A stretch of DNA of 36,875 nt from Zhenhengia yiwuensis. Lineage in GTDB: Bacteria > Bacillota > Clostridia > Lachnospirales > Cellulosilyticaceae. Of this stretch, positions 1 through 7,143 are shown one piece after another. The DNA lies in the NCBI RefSeq assembly GCF_014384995.1, contig NZ_JACRSY010000031.1, positions 1-36,875 of the forward strand, in the 5' to 3' direction. A program made the translations under genes and the position numbers. How positions within the stretch are numbered: the first letter of the stretch is position 1; every line of letters begins with the position of its first letter. The notes beneath the pieces were generated by a model that worked only from the letters and a program-made list of their open reading frames with translations, searched no databases and was not told the DNA's origin.

Positions 1-144
1 TTTCCTAAAAGTATGGATATAACGGATACTCCCGATAATGTCATTCAAGAAAAAGTATTAGAGTTAAATAAACGACCTCGTAAATGCTTAAACTGGAAAA
101 CACCCTATGAAGTATATTACGAAAAGGTGTTGCACTTAACTTGA
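1..144 (+). CDS. IS30-family transposase, C-terminal fragment
   Basis: The reading frame is open from base 1 to a TGA at 142-144 and gives 47 residues. They include LNKRPRKCLNWKTPYEVYY, the C-terminal signature of IS30-family DDE transposases ('LN.RPRK.L.W.TP.E'). The final catalytic Glu of the DDE triad would normally lie a little upstream and is not in the window. The start of the gene is missing because the window begins inside it. An identical fragment lies inverted at the right end. Confidence 0.9.
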   Translation, partial: FPKSMDITDTPDNVIQEKVLELNKRPRKCLNWKTPYEVYYEKVLHLT

Positions 145-154
145 CAATTCGCCA
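1..154 (+). mobile_element. IS30-family element, right end (left copy, partial)
   Basis: This stretch is identical, as reverse complement, to 36722-36875. Identity stops at base 154 (ending TTCGCCA), which I take as the outer edge of the element's right inverted repeat. The element reads towards the inside of the window and its body lies outside it. The terminator hairpin of the neighbouring gene begins 3 bp beyond the edge. Confidence 0.85.
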
Positions 155-157
155 TAC

Positions 158-197
158 AATAAAAGGAAATAAGTCACATAACTTACTTCCTTTTATT
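158..197 (-). terminator. Intrinsic terminator after the GH26-like gene
   Basis: Arms 158-174 and 181-197 form a 17-bp stem with a 6-nt loop. One position pairs as G-U only in the minus-strand RNA, so it belongs to the minus-strand gene ending at 208. It lies 3 bp from the IS30 edge. Confidence 0.8.
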
Positions 198-207
198 CGC
201 AAATCTA

Positions 208-1842
208 TTATTTAATTAACTTTATAACTTCCTTTTTGACTACTTTACCTTGTGAATCGATTACAGTTGCTTCTAACGTATGAGCTCCCGCTTTTAACTT
301 ACTATAAGGTATAGTAAGTTCATAAGGCGCTACTTGTACTTCTTCTATACGCTCTCCATTTAACTTGTATACTACACTACTGATGTAAGCATCATAAGAT
401 TTTACCCAAGTTCTTAGAGTAGTATCCTTCGTTACTTTAAGCTGACCATTTACTTTCTTTGTCTGCTTAGGTGCATTCATCTGATTTTCTACAAGCGGTC
501 CATTCACTACATCACTTAAGAAATACTCATCTGCAATAATTTCTTTATAACGTGCTAAAACGCCTTTAGCCTCTCCCTCTAACAGACTATAATTCACTCT
601 GTTCTTACTCTTATCTACTAAGTTATAGTTATCTGCACTATACCACTGAATACATTTAACACGTGGATATTTCATTTTAAGACTTTCATAAAAATAAGTC
701 ATTTTAGCTTTTGCAAATTGAGTTGTATCTTGTTTGTTAGGTGCAAAACCAGCTTCATGACTTGCTGCATACTCACTAATCATAATAGGTTTACGCGCTG
801 CATATTTGTTATAAATATAATCTACTGCTTCAAGAGGATTTCTTCTGTCTGTGGGCTTTGTTATATCACCATTTTCAAACTGTGCACTATAAATACTAAT
901 GCCTACCCAGTCTACATAGTTATCCCCTGGATAATAAGCATCAATCTGATCAAGAGGCATTTCTGATGGTGACCATACCATAGCTACATTAGGTGCTACT
1001 TGTTCCATAATGTCATGTACCATCTTCCACTTCTCAATATATAAGCTTGGATTACCATGCCAAGGTACCCATTTACCATTCATTTCAGATGCATAACGTA
1101 AGAAAACAGGTACACCTAAATCACGTAATTCTTCTGCATAAACTGTAATAGCTTCTTTTGTTACTTCTTGAAGCCCTCTGTTTGGTTCATAAGCAATATG
1201 TATGCCAGCACCTGCTTCCTTCATATCTTGTTCTTGTCTTTGAAAACTTTGTTGAAGAGGTGTTCCTATAGAACCATAGTCAAAGAAAGTAGCATGTTTC
1301 TTACCTGTGAGGGTGTTAAACTCTTCAAACTCATTGAGTGTACCACCCCAGTTATAAGCACTATCTTTATATTTTTCTTCAGCGCCAATAAAAGCACCAA
1401 TATAAGCCCCTCTAATAGGCTCATACTTCTCTAATGTATAAGGAGCTACTGGCACCTTATCTTCTAACACATAAAATTCTACTATACTATTCAGCTCATC
1501 TGCTTTACGCATGGCAGCCAAATAACTTTGTTGATCTTCTCCCTTGCTTTTATAAAGTGCTGCTTGCTTATAATAATGGTCCGCTGCTAGTTGATACTGC
1601 CCTGTATTCTCATAAGCTTTAGCAAGTTCACTATGTATAGCCGCCTGCCCTGGCAGTTTCCCAGCTGCATAAGCAAGCTCCTCTATAGCTTTTTTATAGT
1701 TACCTTCTTTACTATAACTTACCCCTTTCTTATAGCAATTCCAACCATTCCCCCCACAAGACGCTCCTGCATAGACAGGTACTGTACTTAACAATGTCGT
1801 TACTCATAGTATAAGGCATACTTTTTTGTACTTGTAATTCAT
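208..1842 (-). CDS. Secreted TPR + GH26-like glycoside hydrolase, in-frame TGA in signal peptide
   Basis: The natural start is ATG at 1840-1842, behind a GAGGGAG ribosome binding site. It begins MNYKYKKVCLIL, then meets TGA (1804-1806), then continues in the same frame as VTTLLSTVPVYA-GAS, a typical signal peptide with a signal peptidase site. Only from TTG at 1792-1794 is the frame uninterrupted (528 aa), and no ribosome binding site precedes that TTG. The mature part has TPR-like helices (about residues 20-100), then a TIM-barrel-like domain with the GH26 pattern: YASEMNG, whose Glu (237, counted from the TTG) is the likely acid/base, and MISEYAAS, whose Glu341 is the likely nucleophile. 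A beta-rich C-terminal domain follows. GH26 enzymes are mostly beta-mannanases; the substrate here is unknown. Possible explanations are a recent nonsense mutation, a sequencing error, or low-level readthrough. Confidence 0.75.
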
Positions 1843-1940
1843 CTTCTTTCTCCCTCATTCAATAATTGTCTCTTTTATAAAAAGCCTATTTATTATACTA
1901 CAGAATATAAATTATTTTAACTTCATCAGAATGATTTTTA

Positions 1941-2660
1941 TTACGTCATAAACTCTACAACAACAGCAAAAAATTCCCTTAAATAATAGTTTGGAATAAG
2001 GAAAAGTAACGTTTCTGCTCCTATACCATCTACTTTTTTACCTAAATCTCTTGCAATCATTTTACTCCTTAAAACATGAAAACGACTTGTTACAACTGTT
2101 ATACTTGCATTATCTTTTTCTTTCTCAATAAGTCCTAAGGAATTTCTTAAATTCTCAACTGTATCTGTAGATTTATCTTCAAGGATCATACGACTTTCTA
2201 GAATCCCTTTTTCCTTTAAATACCTTCTCATAGCTTCAGCTTCCGTAATGTCTTCACCTGGTCCTTGTCCTCCAGATAAAACAACCTTTGTATTAGGATG
2301 TTCTATAAGGTATTCATATGCCTTATCTAATCGGTACTGCAAGGCCAAAGAAGGAGTTTCCCCTTTTACCCTAGCACCTAATACAATAAGATAATCACTC
2401 GTTTTCTTACTACTAGTTCCTATACCATTCATAATAATAAGGAGTTCAACCATACTAAATATGACAAGGCCTACTATAATAAGGCCCTTAAACCATCTTT
2501 TAGAGAAGAAAAATACATAAGCTTTTTTGAAGCAAAGAATAAGGCTACCTATTATAATCCCTATCCATACAGGCTCCATACCTGCCCCACCGTCATAAAC
2601 TAACAGGTTTATCAAGTTTAATAGGCCAAAAAGAACAACTGCCCTCCAAAACCAAATCAT
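1941..2660 (-). CDS. YdcF-like (DUF218) membrane-anchored protein
   Basis: 239 aa. Three hydrophobic segments fill about the first 80 residues. A DUF218 domain follows with the family's ordered motifs: YLIVLGARV, then LDKAYEYL, then VVLSGGQGPGE and later TVENLRNS and VVTSRFHVLRS. The family includes E. coli YdcF, which binds S-adenosylmethionine in vitro, and SanA/ElyC, which are linked to envelope maintenance. The exact reaction is unsettled. The start ATG at 2658-2660 follows a strong site, AAAGGGGGTGAG. It is a single-gene unit preceded by a 413-bp non-coding region with repeats and hairpins. An envelope or vancomycin-related role is possible from the family but not shown by the sequence. 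Confidence 0.85.
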   Translation of the reverse strand: MIWFWRAVVLFGLLNLINLLVYDGGAGMEPVWIGIIIGSLILCFKKAYVFFFSKRWFKGLIIVGLVIFSMVELLIIMNGIGTSSKKTSDYLIVLGARVKGETPSLALQYRLDKAYEYLIEHPNTKVVLSGGQGPGEDITEAEAMRRYLKEKGILESRMILEDKSTDTVENLRNSLGLIEKEKDNASITVVTSRFHVLRSKMIARDLGKKVDGIGAETLLFLIPNYYLREFFAVVVEFMT

Positions 2661-2700
2661 TTACTCACCCCCTTTAAATATTCTTTATATCATCATATCA

Positions 2701-2720
2701 TTTTATAGTACTCTATAAAA
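2701..2720. promoter_or_regulatory. Inverted repeat upstream of the ydcF-like gene
   Basis: TTTTATAG (2701-2708) and CTATAAAA (2713-2720) are perfect inverted copies around TACT. The repeat lies 40 bp upstream of the start codon at 2660 and could be an operator overlapping the promoter. No clear -35/-10 pair could be fixed. Confidence 0.35.
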
Positions 2721-2743
2721 ATAGAATATTTAATTTTATACAA

Positions 2744-2788
2744 AAAATTAATTTATTTTTGTATAGGATGACAAAATTAATTTATTTT
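2744..2788. repeat. 16-bp direct repeat, two copies
   Basis: AAAATTAATTTATTTT occurs at 2744-2759 and again at 2773-2788, 29 bp apart and identical. It lies in the AT-rich stretch upstream of the ydcF-like gene. The function is unknown; low complexity could explain part of the match. Confidence 0.6.
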
Positions 2789-2880
2789 ATATTTATTTTG
2801 AGGAATTTAAGTATATAGAGACTATATAGAATGTATAGGAGAAAAGATAAAATCCTAGGTCACCTTTAATCCTATTAAAA

Positions 2881-3057
2881 GCAGAAAAGTTTATTGAGCT
2901 TTTCCCCCTTTAAGCCCTCCTTAAGCTTTTCTGCAAGATTTATCTACTTTCTAGTGGCAACAAAGTAGATAAAGGGGGAATCCTATCAAGTTGCCACTCG
3001 ATTAAAGCCAGCTTAAGACCTTCATTTTAAAGGGGGTAAGGTCTTAGGCTGGCTTTA
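2881..3057. ncRNA. Structured intergenic RNA candidate: three hairpins, one pseudoknot
   Basis: The stretch contains three hairpins. Hairpin A: 2881-2893 with 2922-2934. Hairpin B: 2939-2950 with 2962-2973, a perfect 12 bp. Hairpin C: 3003-3022 with 3038-3057. The loop of B (2953-2961, AGTGGCAAC) is perfectly complementary to 2990-2998, giving an H-type pseudoknot. The loop of A (2904-2913) is complementary to the loop of C (3027-3036) over 10 nt and to 2971-2980 over about 9. One position in each of A and C pairs as G-U only in plus-strand RNA. However, only the minus strand has short U-runs after A and C, so the strand is undecided. Hairpin C may also end the B6 operon. I recognise no known family. 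Confidence 0.5.
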
Positions 3058-3073
3058 TGTGTCTTCTAACCAA

Positions 3074-3673
3074 TTATTTAATCCTTTCTCTTACACGTAA
3101 TGAAATATTCATGTCTGTCGCAAGCCTTTGACACGCTTCTATTTCTTCATGACTAAGGACATCTACTACTGAAAAGGTAACGCTAGGAATAACCTTTTTA
3201 CATGCTTGCGCAAACTGAATAAGTGACTCAAATGAATCTATACCAAAACATGGCCTAGCAATTTCTAAGTAACGTTCTTTATTAGGTGCATTTAGGCTAA
3301 TTGAAATAGCATCTACAGCTCCTTCCAAAAGGTAAGCTATTTCTCTTTGATGAATAAGATTTGCAAGTCCATTTGTATTAATACGAATAGGCCTATTGCT
3401 ATTAGCCTTAATCCATTTACACACTTCTAATACAATATCTAGTCGTACAAGCGGCTCGCCATAGCCACAAAATACAACCTGGTCATAGGCTTCTAAGTTC
3501 TGCTTTTTAAAAGCTTCTATGATTTCTTCTAACGTCGGCTCATGCTCTAGCCATAAATTATCACATTCTCCTACACTATTATGTTCAAGTCTTACACAAA
3601 AAGTACAATTGCATGGGCAGGCATTTGTTACATTAACATATAGGCTTTTATCTATGGTGTAAAGTATGGTCAT
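3074..3673 (-). CDS. TatD-linked-type radical SAM protein
   Basis: 199 aa with the radical-SAM cluster motif CX3CX2C at Cys19, Cys23 and Cys26. Later motifs VVFCGYGEP (about 67-75), RINTNGL and ISISLNAP are those of the short radical-SAM proteins often encoded beside the nuclease TatD. The protein should bind a 4Fe-4S cluster and cleave S-adenosylmethionine; its substrate is not known. It lacks a C-terminal SPASM extension. No tatD gene is nearby. Instead it follows the ECF gene by 2 bp at the end of the vitamin B6 operon. The ATG at 3671-3673 has an AGGAGAG site about 7 nt upstream. Confidence 0.85.
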   Translation of the reverse strand: MTILYTIDKSLYVNVTNACPCNCTFCVRLEHNSVGECDNLWLEHEPTLEEIIEAFKKQNLEAYDQVVFCGYGEPLVRLDIVLEVCKWIKANSNRPIRINTNGLANLIHQREIAYLLEGAVDAISISLNAPNKERYLEIARPCFGIDSFESLIQFAQACKKVIPSVTFSVVDVLSHEEIEACQRLATDMNISLRVRERIK

Positions 3674-3675
3674 CT

Positions 3676-4203
3676 CTATCTCTCCTCTAATATTTTTACT
3701 AGTTGACTTTTAAGTTTTATACGGTCAAAGGCAAAACCTACTAAAATATAGAGAGTGCCGCACCCTATAGGCTGAAGTGCACTGATAGGTAACTTAATAA
3801 GTGGTGTTAAGAAATTACCATACATAATCCCTTCTGCTAAACCATAACCCAAAAGCCCTACTACTGCTGCTATAAAAACCGCTCCTATATTACGCTTCAC
3901 TACAATTTTATCCGTTTTTGAAGTAAACCAAATAACAAGAAGAGGTTTAATAATAATAGTTGGTAACACCCATGCCGTAGCACCTGTTAATAAGTCTGCA
4001 AGTCCTGCTCCAATAGCTGCACTTGCCATAGCATAAGGCATAGGCAATAAACTGGCCGCTAAATAAATGAATGCATCTCCTAAATGAATATACCCATTAT
4101 TCATCCCTGTTGGGATATGAAATAAGTATGCTGTGGTTAAATAAATTATGCTAGCAAATAGTCCCACTAAAATTATAGTTTTTACATTTTTCCCCTTGCT
4201 CAT
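3676..4203 (-). CDS. ECF transporter S component, probably for vitamin B6
   Basis: 175 aa, five to six hydrophobic segments, with features of the ECF-type S-component family PF07155 (formerly DUF1393): an N-terminal YLTTAYLFHIP segment and IHLGDAFIYLAASLLP. S components bind a vitamin and work with a shared energising module (EcfA, EcfA', EcfT), which is not in this window and must be encoded elsewhere. Its start overlaps the stop of the pyridoxal kinase gene by 4 bp (ATGA). Translational coupling to a B6 kinase makes pyridoxine, pyridoxal or pyridoxamine the likely substrate; that is an inference from context. Confidence 0.85.
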   Translation of the reverse strand: MSKGKNVKTIILVGLFASIIYLTTAYLFHIPTGMNNGYIHLGDAFIYLAASLLPMPYAMASAAIGAGLADLLTGATAWVLPTIIIKPLLVIWFTSKTDKIVVKRNIGAVFIAAVVGLLGYGLAEGIMYGNFLTPLIKLPISALQPIGCGTLYILVGFAFDRIKLKSQLVKILEER

Positions 4204-5021
4204 AACTGTATCAACTCCCCCAAATAATGTTCAAATATAATTCCTTCTTCTGGTCTTATCCCAGTCTCTTCTGTATAAACCACTGCTTTCCAAATAAAAT
4301 CTGCTGCTTTTTTGACAGCTTCTTCTAATGTAAATTCTTTAGTAAGCATACCACTTACAATAGAAGCCATTAAATCTCCTGTCCCACTATAACTCTTTTG
4401 ATTAAAAGGTATAATGACCTTAAAGCTTTCCTCTGTTATAGCGTCAAATCCATAATTGTAAACCCTATTTTCTTCTATTCTTCCTGTCACTACTATTCTT
4501 GTAGGACCTAGCTTAGTGAGTTCTTTAGCTCCTTTATAAATTTCCTCTTCTGTAAGTTCTTTTTGCGACTGCCCTAATAAAAGCAGAAACTCTGTATAAT
4601 TAGGTGTAATCACATCTGCATAGCTAATGAGTTCTCTCATTTTTCCTATGTAACTTTCATCGTAAGTCGTATAAAGCTGCCCCTCATCTCCCATAACCGG
4701 ATCTACTACTACTAATGTCCCTTCTTCTTTAAAAAATTCTACAAACTGTTTCATTTGATCAACTTGCTTACTAGATCCTAGGAATCCTGAGTAAATACAA
4801 TCAAAATGATAACCTATTTTCTTCCACTCTTTCATATAGTCCTCTATATAGGGTGTAAAGTCTAAAAAAGAAAAAGAACTAAATCCTGTCTGATTAGATA
4901 AGATGGCTGTAGGCATAGGACACACTTGTAAACCTAAGGCTGATAAAGTTGTAATAGCTACACTAAGAGAACATCGTCCAATTCCTGATAAATCATGAAT
5001 TGCTGCAACTTTTTTTATCAC
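4200..5021 (-). CDS. pdxY: Pyridoxal/pyridoxine kinase (PdxY/PdxK type)
   Basis: 273 aa ribokinase-fold enzyme that phosphorylates B6 vitamers with ATP as part of the salvage route to pyridoxal 5'-phosphate. Motifs: the N-terminal AAIHDLSGIGRCSL (substrate site), VVDPVMGDEG (about 105), and SYSGTGDLMAS near residue 210, whose GTGD carries the catalytic Asp. Length matches the family. GTG at 5019-5021 is the start: GGAGG lies 7 nt upstream, and the nearby ATG at 5021-5023 is in another frame. It is the first gene of a three-gene unit with the S component (4-bp overlap) and a radical SAM protein. Vitamin uptake followed by trapping through phosphorylation is the likely role of the pair. Confidence 0.9.
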   Translation of the reverse strand: MIKKVAAIHDLSGIGRCSLSVAITTLSALGLQVCPMPTAILSNQTGFSSFSFLDFTPYIEDYMKEWKKIGYHFDCIYSGFLGSSKQVDQMKQFVEFFKEEGTLVVVDPVMGDEGQLYTTYDESYIGKMRELISYADVITPNYTEFLLLLGQSQKELTEEEIYKGAKELTKLGPTRIVVTGRIEENRVYNYGFDAITEESFKVIIPFNQKSYSGTGDLMASIVSGMLTKEFTLEEAVKKAADFIWKAVVYTEETGIRPEEGIIFEHYLGELIQL

Positions 5022-5165
5022 ATTCTTTCCTCCAACAAATTAAATCGATACAATTTTGTATTCTTCACCTTATATCAGAGGCATTTTTACATATTCATCT
5101 AAATACGTCAATATATACTTTAAATAAAATTTATAAATTCTATTTTGTATGGGTACACCACTATT

Positions 5166-5291
5166 TTAAATCCTCGGTCGTATCACGATACTGTGGTAGC
5201 TCACAGTATTCATATAAGCAATGATAACTTTTTCGCCTGGCTTTAGTATACGCTGAGTTCCCTTTAAGACTTTCTGTCTATCTTCTTCTCA
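5166..5291 (-). pseudogene. Possible small ORF or gene remnant (40 codons)
   Basis: Between trxB and pdxY the minus strand has a 40-codon frame ending with TAA at 5166-5168. It reads EEDRQKV, then LKPGEKVIIAYMN and SIVIRPRI, which looks more protein-like than random AT-rich sequence. It has no clear start: a TGA at 5289-5291 precedes it, and before that comes LTVE in the same frame. No ribosome binding site is visible. An 8-bp inverted repeat (5188-5195 with 5202-5209) lies within it. It may be a decayed gene fragment or chance; I do not recognise it. The rest of 5022-5343 holds only the trxB terminator and the pdxY leader. Confidence 0.25.
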
Positions 5292-5310
5292 TTCTACTGT
5301 CAATAGATTA

Positions 5311-5341
5311 TATAAAAATAAGCCATCTTATGATGGCCTAT
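5311..5341 (-). terminator. trxB terminator
   Basis: GCCATC (5322-5327) pairs with GATGGC (5332-5337) around a 4-nt loop. On the minus strand a T-rich run (TTATTTTTAT) follows directly. It lies just after the trxB stop codon. Confidence 0.75.
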
Positions 5342-5343
5342 AC

Positions 5344-6252
5344 TTATTCATGTTCTACTAAATACTGCTCTGCTTCATATACACCAATAGCACCGTCTGC
5401 TGCTGCTGTAATAATCTGCCTTAATTTCTTCTGACGAATATCCCCTATAGCAAAAATCCCTGATTTATTCGTCTTGCAATTTTCATCTGTCATAATATAG
5501 CCTTGTTCATTAAGATCAACAAGACCTTTTACCAGTTCTGTTACAGGAATATTACCTACTGCTATAAATACCCCATCTACAGGTATTTCCTGAGTAGTGT
5601 TCTCTATTAAGTTGGTTATCTCTATACTCTTTAACGTTTCTTCCGCATTAAGTTTAGTCACACCACTGTTCCAAATGACTTCTACTGAAGATTGGGCTAC
5701 TCTTGTCTGCAAATGTTTATTAGCTCTAAAACTATCTCTTCTATGAATGAGGTAAACCTTCTTAGCTAATCGAGCTAAATAAAGGGCATCCTCTAACGCA
5801 GTGTCTCCGCCCCCTACTACAGCTACTGTCTTATCTTTATAAAATCCACCATCACAAATAGCACAGTAAGATACTCCTTTTCCAGCAAGCGCTTCTTCAT
5901 TTGGTAAGCCTAATTTTCTAGGTTTAGCACCCATAGATAAAAGAATCGTTTTTGCTTCATACATATTAGATGCTGTAACGACTTTTTTTATATCTCCTTC
6001 ATCTTCTATTTTAATAACCTCTTCAAATTTTACTTCTGTCCCAAATCTTATAGCTTGCTCATACATAATGCCTGCTAATTCTGGTCCTGTTGTCTCTATA
6101 ATGCCAGGATAGTTCTCTACTTCATTAGTTGTAACCATTTGACCACCATGAAAAGCTTTTTCTATCATCAGTGCTTTAAGTTCAGCGCGCCCTGCATAAA
6201 GTGCAGCTGTAAGCCCTGAAGGGCCACCACCTACAATAATCATATCATACAT
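5344..6252 (-). CDS. trxB: Thioredoxin reductase
   Basis: 302 aa NADPH-dependent flavoenzyme that reduces thioredoxin. FAD-binding GGGPSGLTAALYAGR is near residue 8. The redox-active pair is CAICDGG (about residues 132-138; the usual motif is CATCDG). VVGGGDTALEDA and HRRDSFRA form the NADPH site, whose two arginines bind the 2'-phosphate. The C-terminal FAIGDIRQK completes FAD binding. Length is normal. ATG at 6250-6252 has GAGGAA about 6 nt upstream. It is transcribed alone, with its own promoter and terminator; no thioredoxin gene lies beside it. Confidence 0.95.
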   Translation of the reverse strand: MYDMIIVGGGPSGLTAALYAGRAELKALMIEKAFHGGQMVTTNEVENYPGIIETTGPELAGIMYEQAIRFGTEVKFEEVIKIEDEGDIKKVVTASNMYEAKTILLSMGAKPRKLGLPNEEALAGKGVSYCAICDGGFYKDKTVAVVGGGDTALEDALYLARLAKKVYLIHRRDSFRANKHLQTRVAQSSVEVIWNSGVTKLNAEETLKSIEITNLIENTTQEIPVDGVFIAVGNIPVTELVKGLVDLNEQGYIMTDENCKTNKSGIFAIGDIRQKKLRQIITAAADGAIGVYEAEQYLVEHE

Positions 6253-6319
6253 GTCTATTCCTCATTTCTACTAAACTTTTGATTTAGTTTAAGCCATTTA
6301 AGTTATTTTTATTTGCCTT

Positions 6320-6349
6320 ATAATATAATTCTCCACAAAAAGCCTTCAA
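6320..6349 (-). promoter_or_regulatory. trxB promoter candidate
   Basis: On the minus strand TTGAAG (6344-6349) and TATTAT (6320-6325) are separated by 18 bp, about 70 bp upstream of the trxB start. This is a reasonable vegetative sigma-factor match. Confidence 0.5.
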
Positions 6350-6406
6350 ACCTAAGTAACTTTCTCTTATATGCAATTTTTAATAGGATTTATTTTTTAT
6401 AAAGTA

Positions 6407-6431
6407 AAAGGATTGCTTAGAGCAATCCTTT
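6407..6431 (-). terminator. Terminator of the FliB-like/DUF554 operon
   Basis: Perfect 11-bp stem (6407-6417 with 6421-6431), 3-nt loop, followed on the minus strand by TTTTACTTTAT. It lies 8 bp after the DUF554 stop codon. Confidence 0.85.
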
Positions 6432-6438
6432 CTTCTAT

Positions 6439-7119
6439 CTAATCTATAAATGCTAATAAAATAACTGGAATGACTAAAGCGGGAAGTAAATTAGATACTT
6501 TAATCTCTTTAATACCTAATATAGAAATCCCTAAACCAATCAATAATATACCTCCTACTGCATTCATCTCAGTCATCATACTTTGTGTGAGATACGGCTG
6601 TATAAAGCTCGATAACAGCGTAATGCTACCTTGATAAAGAAGAATGGGCATAGCTGATAGAATTACACCTATTCCCATACTACTTGCAAAAATCAGGGCA
6701 GAGATGCCATCCATAATAGCTTTGGTGCACAGTACTGTATGATCCCCACGAAGTCCACTATCTAACGACCCCATAATAGCCATTGAGCCTACACAGAAAA
6801 GTAAAGTTGCTGTAACAAAGCCTTCTCCTACATTGCCAGACTCACTTTTCACCTTACTTTTAATTAAGCCACCTAGCTGGTTAAGCTTCTTATCAATATT
6901 GATTCCTTCTCCCATAAGTGCACCTACTACTAGGCTAATGATGACAACCAACATATTTTCTGATGCAGTTGCAAAAGTAATACCTATAACCATAGTTACT
7001 AAGGCAATAGCATTCATAATTAAATCTGAAAATCTTTTTGAAATACCTTTTTTTAAAAAGAGCCCTACAAATCCTCCTATTAAAACAAGTACTACATTTA
7101 CTAATGTACCAAGTAACAT
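6439..7119 (-). CDS. DUF554 family membrane protein
   Basis: 226 aa, about six to seven transmembrane segments. It starts LLGTLVNVVLVLIGGFVGL and has the family's conserved internal block GSMAIMGSLDSGLRGD (about residues 110-125) and AIMDGISALIFASSMG. DUF554 (YdfK-like) proteins are proposed transporters, with no established substrate. ATG at 7117-7119 sits behind a strong GGGGAGG. It starts 24 bp after the FliB-like gene, so the two are probably co-transcribed; a terminator follows it. Nothing in the sequence indicates a link between the two functions. Confidence 0.85.
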   Translation of the reverse strand: MLLGTLVNVVLVLIGGFVGLFLKKGISKRFSDLIMNAIALVTMVIGITFATASENMLVVIISLVVGALMGEGINIDKKLNQLGGLIKSKVKSESGNVGEGFVTATLLFCVGSMAIMGSLDSGLRGDHTVLCTKAIMDGISALIFASSMGIGVILSAMPILLYQGSITLLSSFIQPYLTQSMMTEMNAVGGILLIGLGISILGIKEIKVSNLLPALVIPVILLAFID

Positions 7120-7143
7120 CTTTCTTCCTCCCCTAATTCCCTT

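Noticed and set aside
2797..2880. Plus-strand promoter for the structured element
   Set aside because: TTGAGG followed by TATATA has a 19-bp spacer and several equally weak alternatives exist in this AT-rich stretch.
2881..3057. tmRNA, 6S RNA, RNase P RNA or a known riboswitch
   Set aside because: I looked for a tag reading frame, tRNA-like ends and the conserved cores I know of these families and found none. A covariance-model search is needed to be certain.
5000..5224. 74-codon plus-strand frame over the pdxY 5' end
   Set aside because: It overlaps the true pdxY start on the other strand, has no ribosome binding site and reads as low-complexity hydrophobic sequence.
1804..5291. TGA used as a sense codon (two in-frame TGA codons, both followed by G)
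   Set aside because: lemA, pdxY, the second ABC gene and the transposase all end in TGA, and tryptophan is encoded by TGG, so a general recoding does not hold. The second case is a doubtful gene.
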